DNA of 64,000 nt, from contig CALWBQ010000027.1 of the NCBI GenBank assembly GCA_944376125.1, forward strand, positions 1-64,000, written 5' to 3'. The position numbers were made by a program, and so were the translations under genes. The number at the start of each line of letters is the position of its first letter. Position 1 is the stretch's first letter. This stretch comes from an uncultured Lachnospiraceae bacterium. Its GTDB lineage: Bacteria > Bacillota > Clostridia > Lachnospirales > Lachnospiraceae. Below, piece after piece: positions 63,301 to 64,000 of this stretch. The notes beneath the pieces are model-generated. The model had not been told where the DNA came from, searched no databases, and saw only the letters and a list, made by a program, of their open reading frames with translations.

Positions 63301-64000
63301 CATTCCCGCCTGTCATCACGGAGAATATAGGTCCGGTCCCACTCTTCCTGCGCCGCCACAATGTCTGTAAACTGGCAGAAAGCCACTATGTCCTCTCTGC
63401 TGAACTCGCTGCCCATCAAAATGCGGTAGGGCGTCCCGGACAGATGAAGCCTCACCCTGGCCCGGATCACCTTCAGCGCCTCGCCTGCATCCTCATAATC
63501 CACAAAATCATCGTCTGCATGCTTCTCCCGGGAATCCTTTATGTAATGGCCGTCCCGCAGCACCTGTCCGTACTTCTCCGCCCGGGCCCCATAATGGGTC
63601 TCATCAATAATCAGCAGATCCATCTCATTCTCAAAAATTTCCCTGTGCTTCTCCTTGATCTCCGTCCCCTGGAGATCCTGAAGGGTCAGAAAAATAATGA
63701 CTCCTTTTCCCGCTCCGGTCAGCTTCTTCACGATGTGCCTATCGTCGAGAAGGTCTATTCCCGTAAGAAACTCATAATCTTTGTTAAAATTATCCGCCTG
63801 CTGTACGGTTTTCTTCCATTCCTCCCTGACATCCGCCTTTGCCGACACTACCAGAACCGTCTTTGCATGGATCTCCTTTGCACAGCAAAGGGAGGTGAAC
63901 GACTTGCCAAAACGCATGACAGCGTACATCAGCAGATTGGTTCTCCCAGCGCTAACCGCCCGGACAAAGCTGTCGATCGCTGCCTGCTGATTAGGCCGGG
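60384..64000 (-). CDS. Helicase-adenine methylase fusion (Eco57I/type ISP-like), partial
   Basis: The reading frame runs off the window edge, so the N terminus is missing; at least 1205 aa are visible. An SF2 helicase part comes first: a Q-motif-like RPNQQAAIDSF, P-loop MRFGKSFTS (about 63905), LLIIDETHYGA (motif II, about 63600), LSGTPYR (about 63435) and FRLQNQY. An N6-adenine methylase follows: a motif I variant VKILDIASKIGEFA (about 61740) and the catalytic motif IV VGNPPYQ (61380-61391). A target-recognition-like C terminus ends the protein. It resembles single-chain restriction enzymes that join motor and methylase. A nuclease domain, if present, would be beyond the edge. Confidence 0.88.
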   Translation of the reverse strand, partial: RPNQQAAIDSFVRAVSAGRTNLLMYAVMRFGKSFTSLCCAKEIHAKTVLVVSAKADVREEWKKTVQQADNFNKDYEFLTGIDLLDDRHIVKKLTGAGKGVIIFLTLQDLQGTEIKEKHREIFENEMDLLIIDETHYGARAEKYGQVLRDGHYIKDSREKHADDDFVDYEDAGEALKVIRARVRLHLSGTPYRILMGSEFSREDIVAFCQFTDIVAAQEEWDRTYILRDDRREWDNPYFGFPQMVRFAFNPSRAARARLAALRAGGNTYAFSALFRTQSLRKMPDGSHKRFVYEEEVLELFQVIDGSKEDDELLGFLDYERIKAGKMCRHMVCVLPYCASCDALEALLAEHRDKFKNLQDYTVINISGIDRPNQYKSTVAVKSKIAQCEKEDRKTLTLTVNRMLTGSTVEQWDTMLFFKDTASPQEYDQAIFRLQNQYVKTLTDESGETIRYNMKPQTLLVDFDPGRMFAMQEQKALIYNVNTEKGGNQKLEERIREELRISPIIAMNKNAIVRVEAADILSAVSEYSNSRGVMEETRDIPVDMSLLKIGCIKEAVEAQAALGSGKGLELDAYGEGRGDLDLPDGSENTGDSSDGKTGEDRQTDSGDNAAVGDSELEDLKGKFLMYYSRILFFAFLSDSRLRSLDDVLISLGDRDNERIAKNLSLERTVLSAVRANINPFILSRLDYKIQNINNLSHDESVQPTERAVRAIRKFGKLSESEVPTPLGVAGDMADLLPDQCFGEIQRPDVKILDIASKIGEFAIVLCRRAEKLGIPAEAIRSSLLAIPTSPVAYEFTRKIYEVLELDTGCIAAHFTAYDLLEVKDANGKEHDAIDYGRISSILKQNKRFCDITLEGEAEEGDEMKFEAIVGNPPYQVSDGGAQASARPIYHNFVNIAKKLSPRRLTMIMPTRWYAGGKGLDEFRSQMLDDAHIEELDDFLHPEEIFPDTNNRGGICYFLWNADYDNTREKVTIVSHMGDGAVSRAKRSLRTRDLDIFVRDNIGIEILDKVIFDDTEVMADHISSRKPFGLDTSFTRSPGFCETDEGLNDPVKCFGKGRKIGYVSRDAVKVHREWIGRWKVLMPYANNIGTELNDDNQNTFVAGPDAICTETFLVAGFDLVRDQAEAEHLAAYLRTKFARFLLSLAKISQHGTAKTYKFVPVQDFTASSDICWERPIAEIDSQLYAKYCLSQPEIDHIEAKIKPMGE

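Overview
The window looks like chromosome from a spore-forming Lachnospiraceae-type clostridium. The evidence is a SCIFF peptide with its radical SAM maturase, a fused SecDF, Csp-like subtilases, Spo0A-type DNA-binding domains, long-form HPF, AGGAGG ribosome sites and TTGACA/TATAAT promoters. Genus is not resolved. No rRNA, CRISPR array, transposase or integrase was seen.

Layout. 0.1-0.5 kb: two serine tRNAs behind two consensus promoters. 0.5-12.1 kb, minus strand: isoprenoid (ispD), tRNA t6A (tsaD, tsaB, tsaE), rimI, rnz, tex, an MBOAT/DHHW surface O-acetylation pair and an LtaS-like sulfatase-fold membrane enzyme. 12.3-31.5 kb: amino-acid genes (ACT protein, hom, lysC), prfB with a programmed frameshift, secA, hpf, an aminotransferase, yajC-tgt-secDF-scfB-scfA, a CNNM/CBS protein and lspA. 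Between secA and hpf lies a 0.68 kb non-coding region with four perfect DnaA boxes arranged as two tandem pairs. 31.6-36.7 kb: a proteolysis group (Csp-like subtilase, a ClpX paralogue, HtrA).

36.8-49.8 kb: a nine-gene minus-strand cell-surface glycan operon. It runs from a TPP-dependent acetolactate-synthase-like enzyme through two epimerases, a sugar C-methyltransferase, three glycosyltransferases and a polyprenyl-phosphate sugar transferase to an LCP ligase. The gene content suggests a branched-chain deoxysugar attached to the cell wall. A secreted cell-wall-binding-repeat protein diverges from it, and a possible polymerase/ligase lies at 54-55 kb.

51.8-54.2 kb holds small regulators: a zinc-ribbon/coiled-coil protein, a coiled-coil peptide, a stand-alone Spo0A C-terminal domain and two tandem relatives of it.

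55.7-64 kb is the most unusual part. It is a tightly coupled operon, cut by the window edge, of a helicase-adenine methylase fusion, a protein with an internal Hint (intein-like) domain and a 1063-residue protein ending in hydrophobic helices. I know no named system with this composition. A defence or toxin-type system is the leading inference, unproven.
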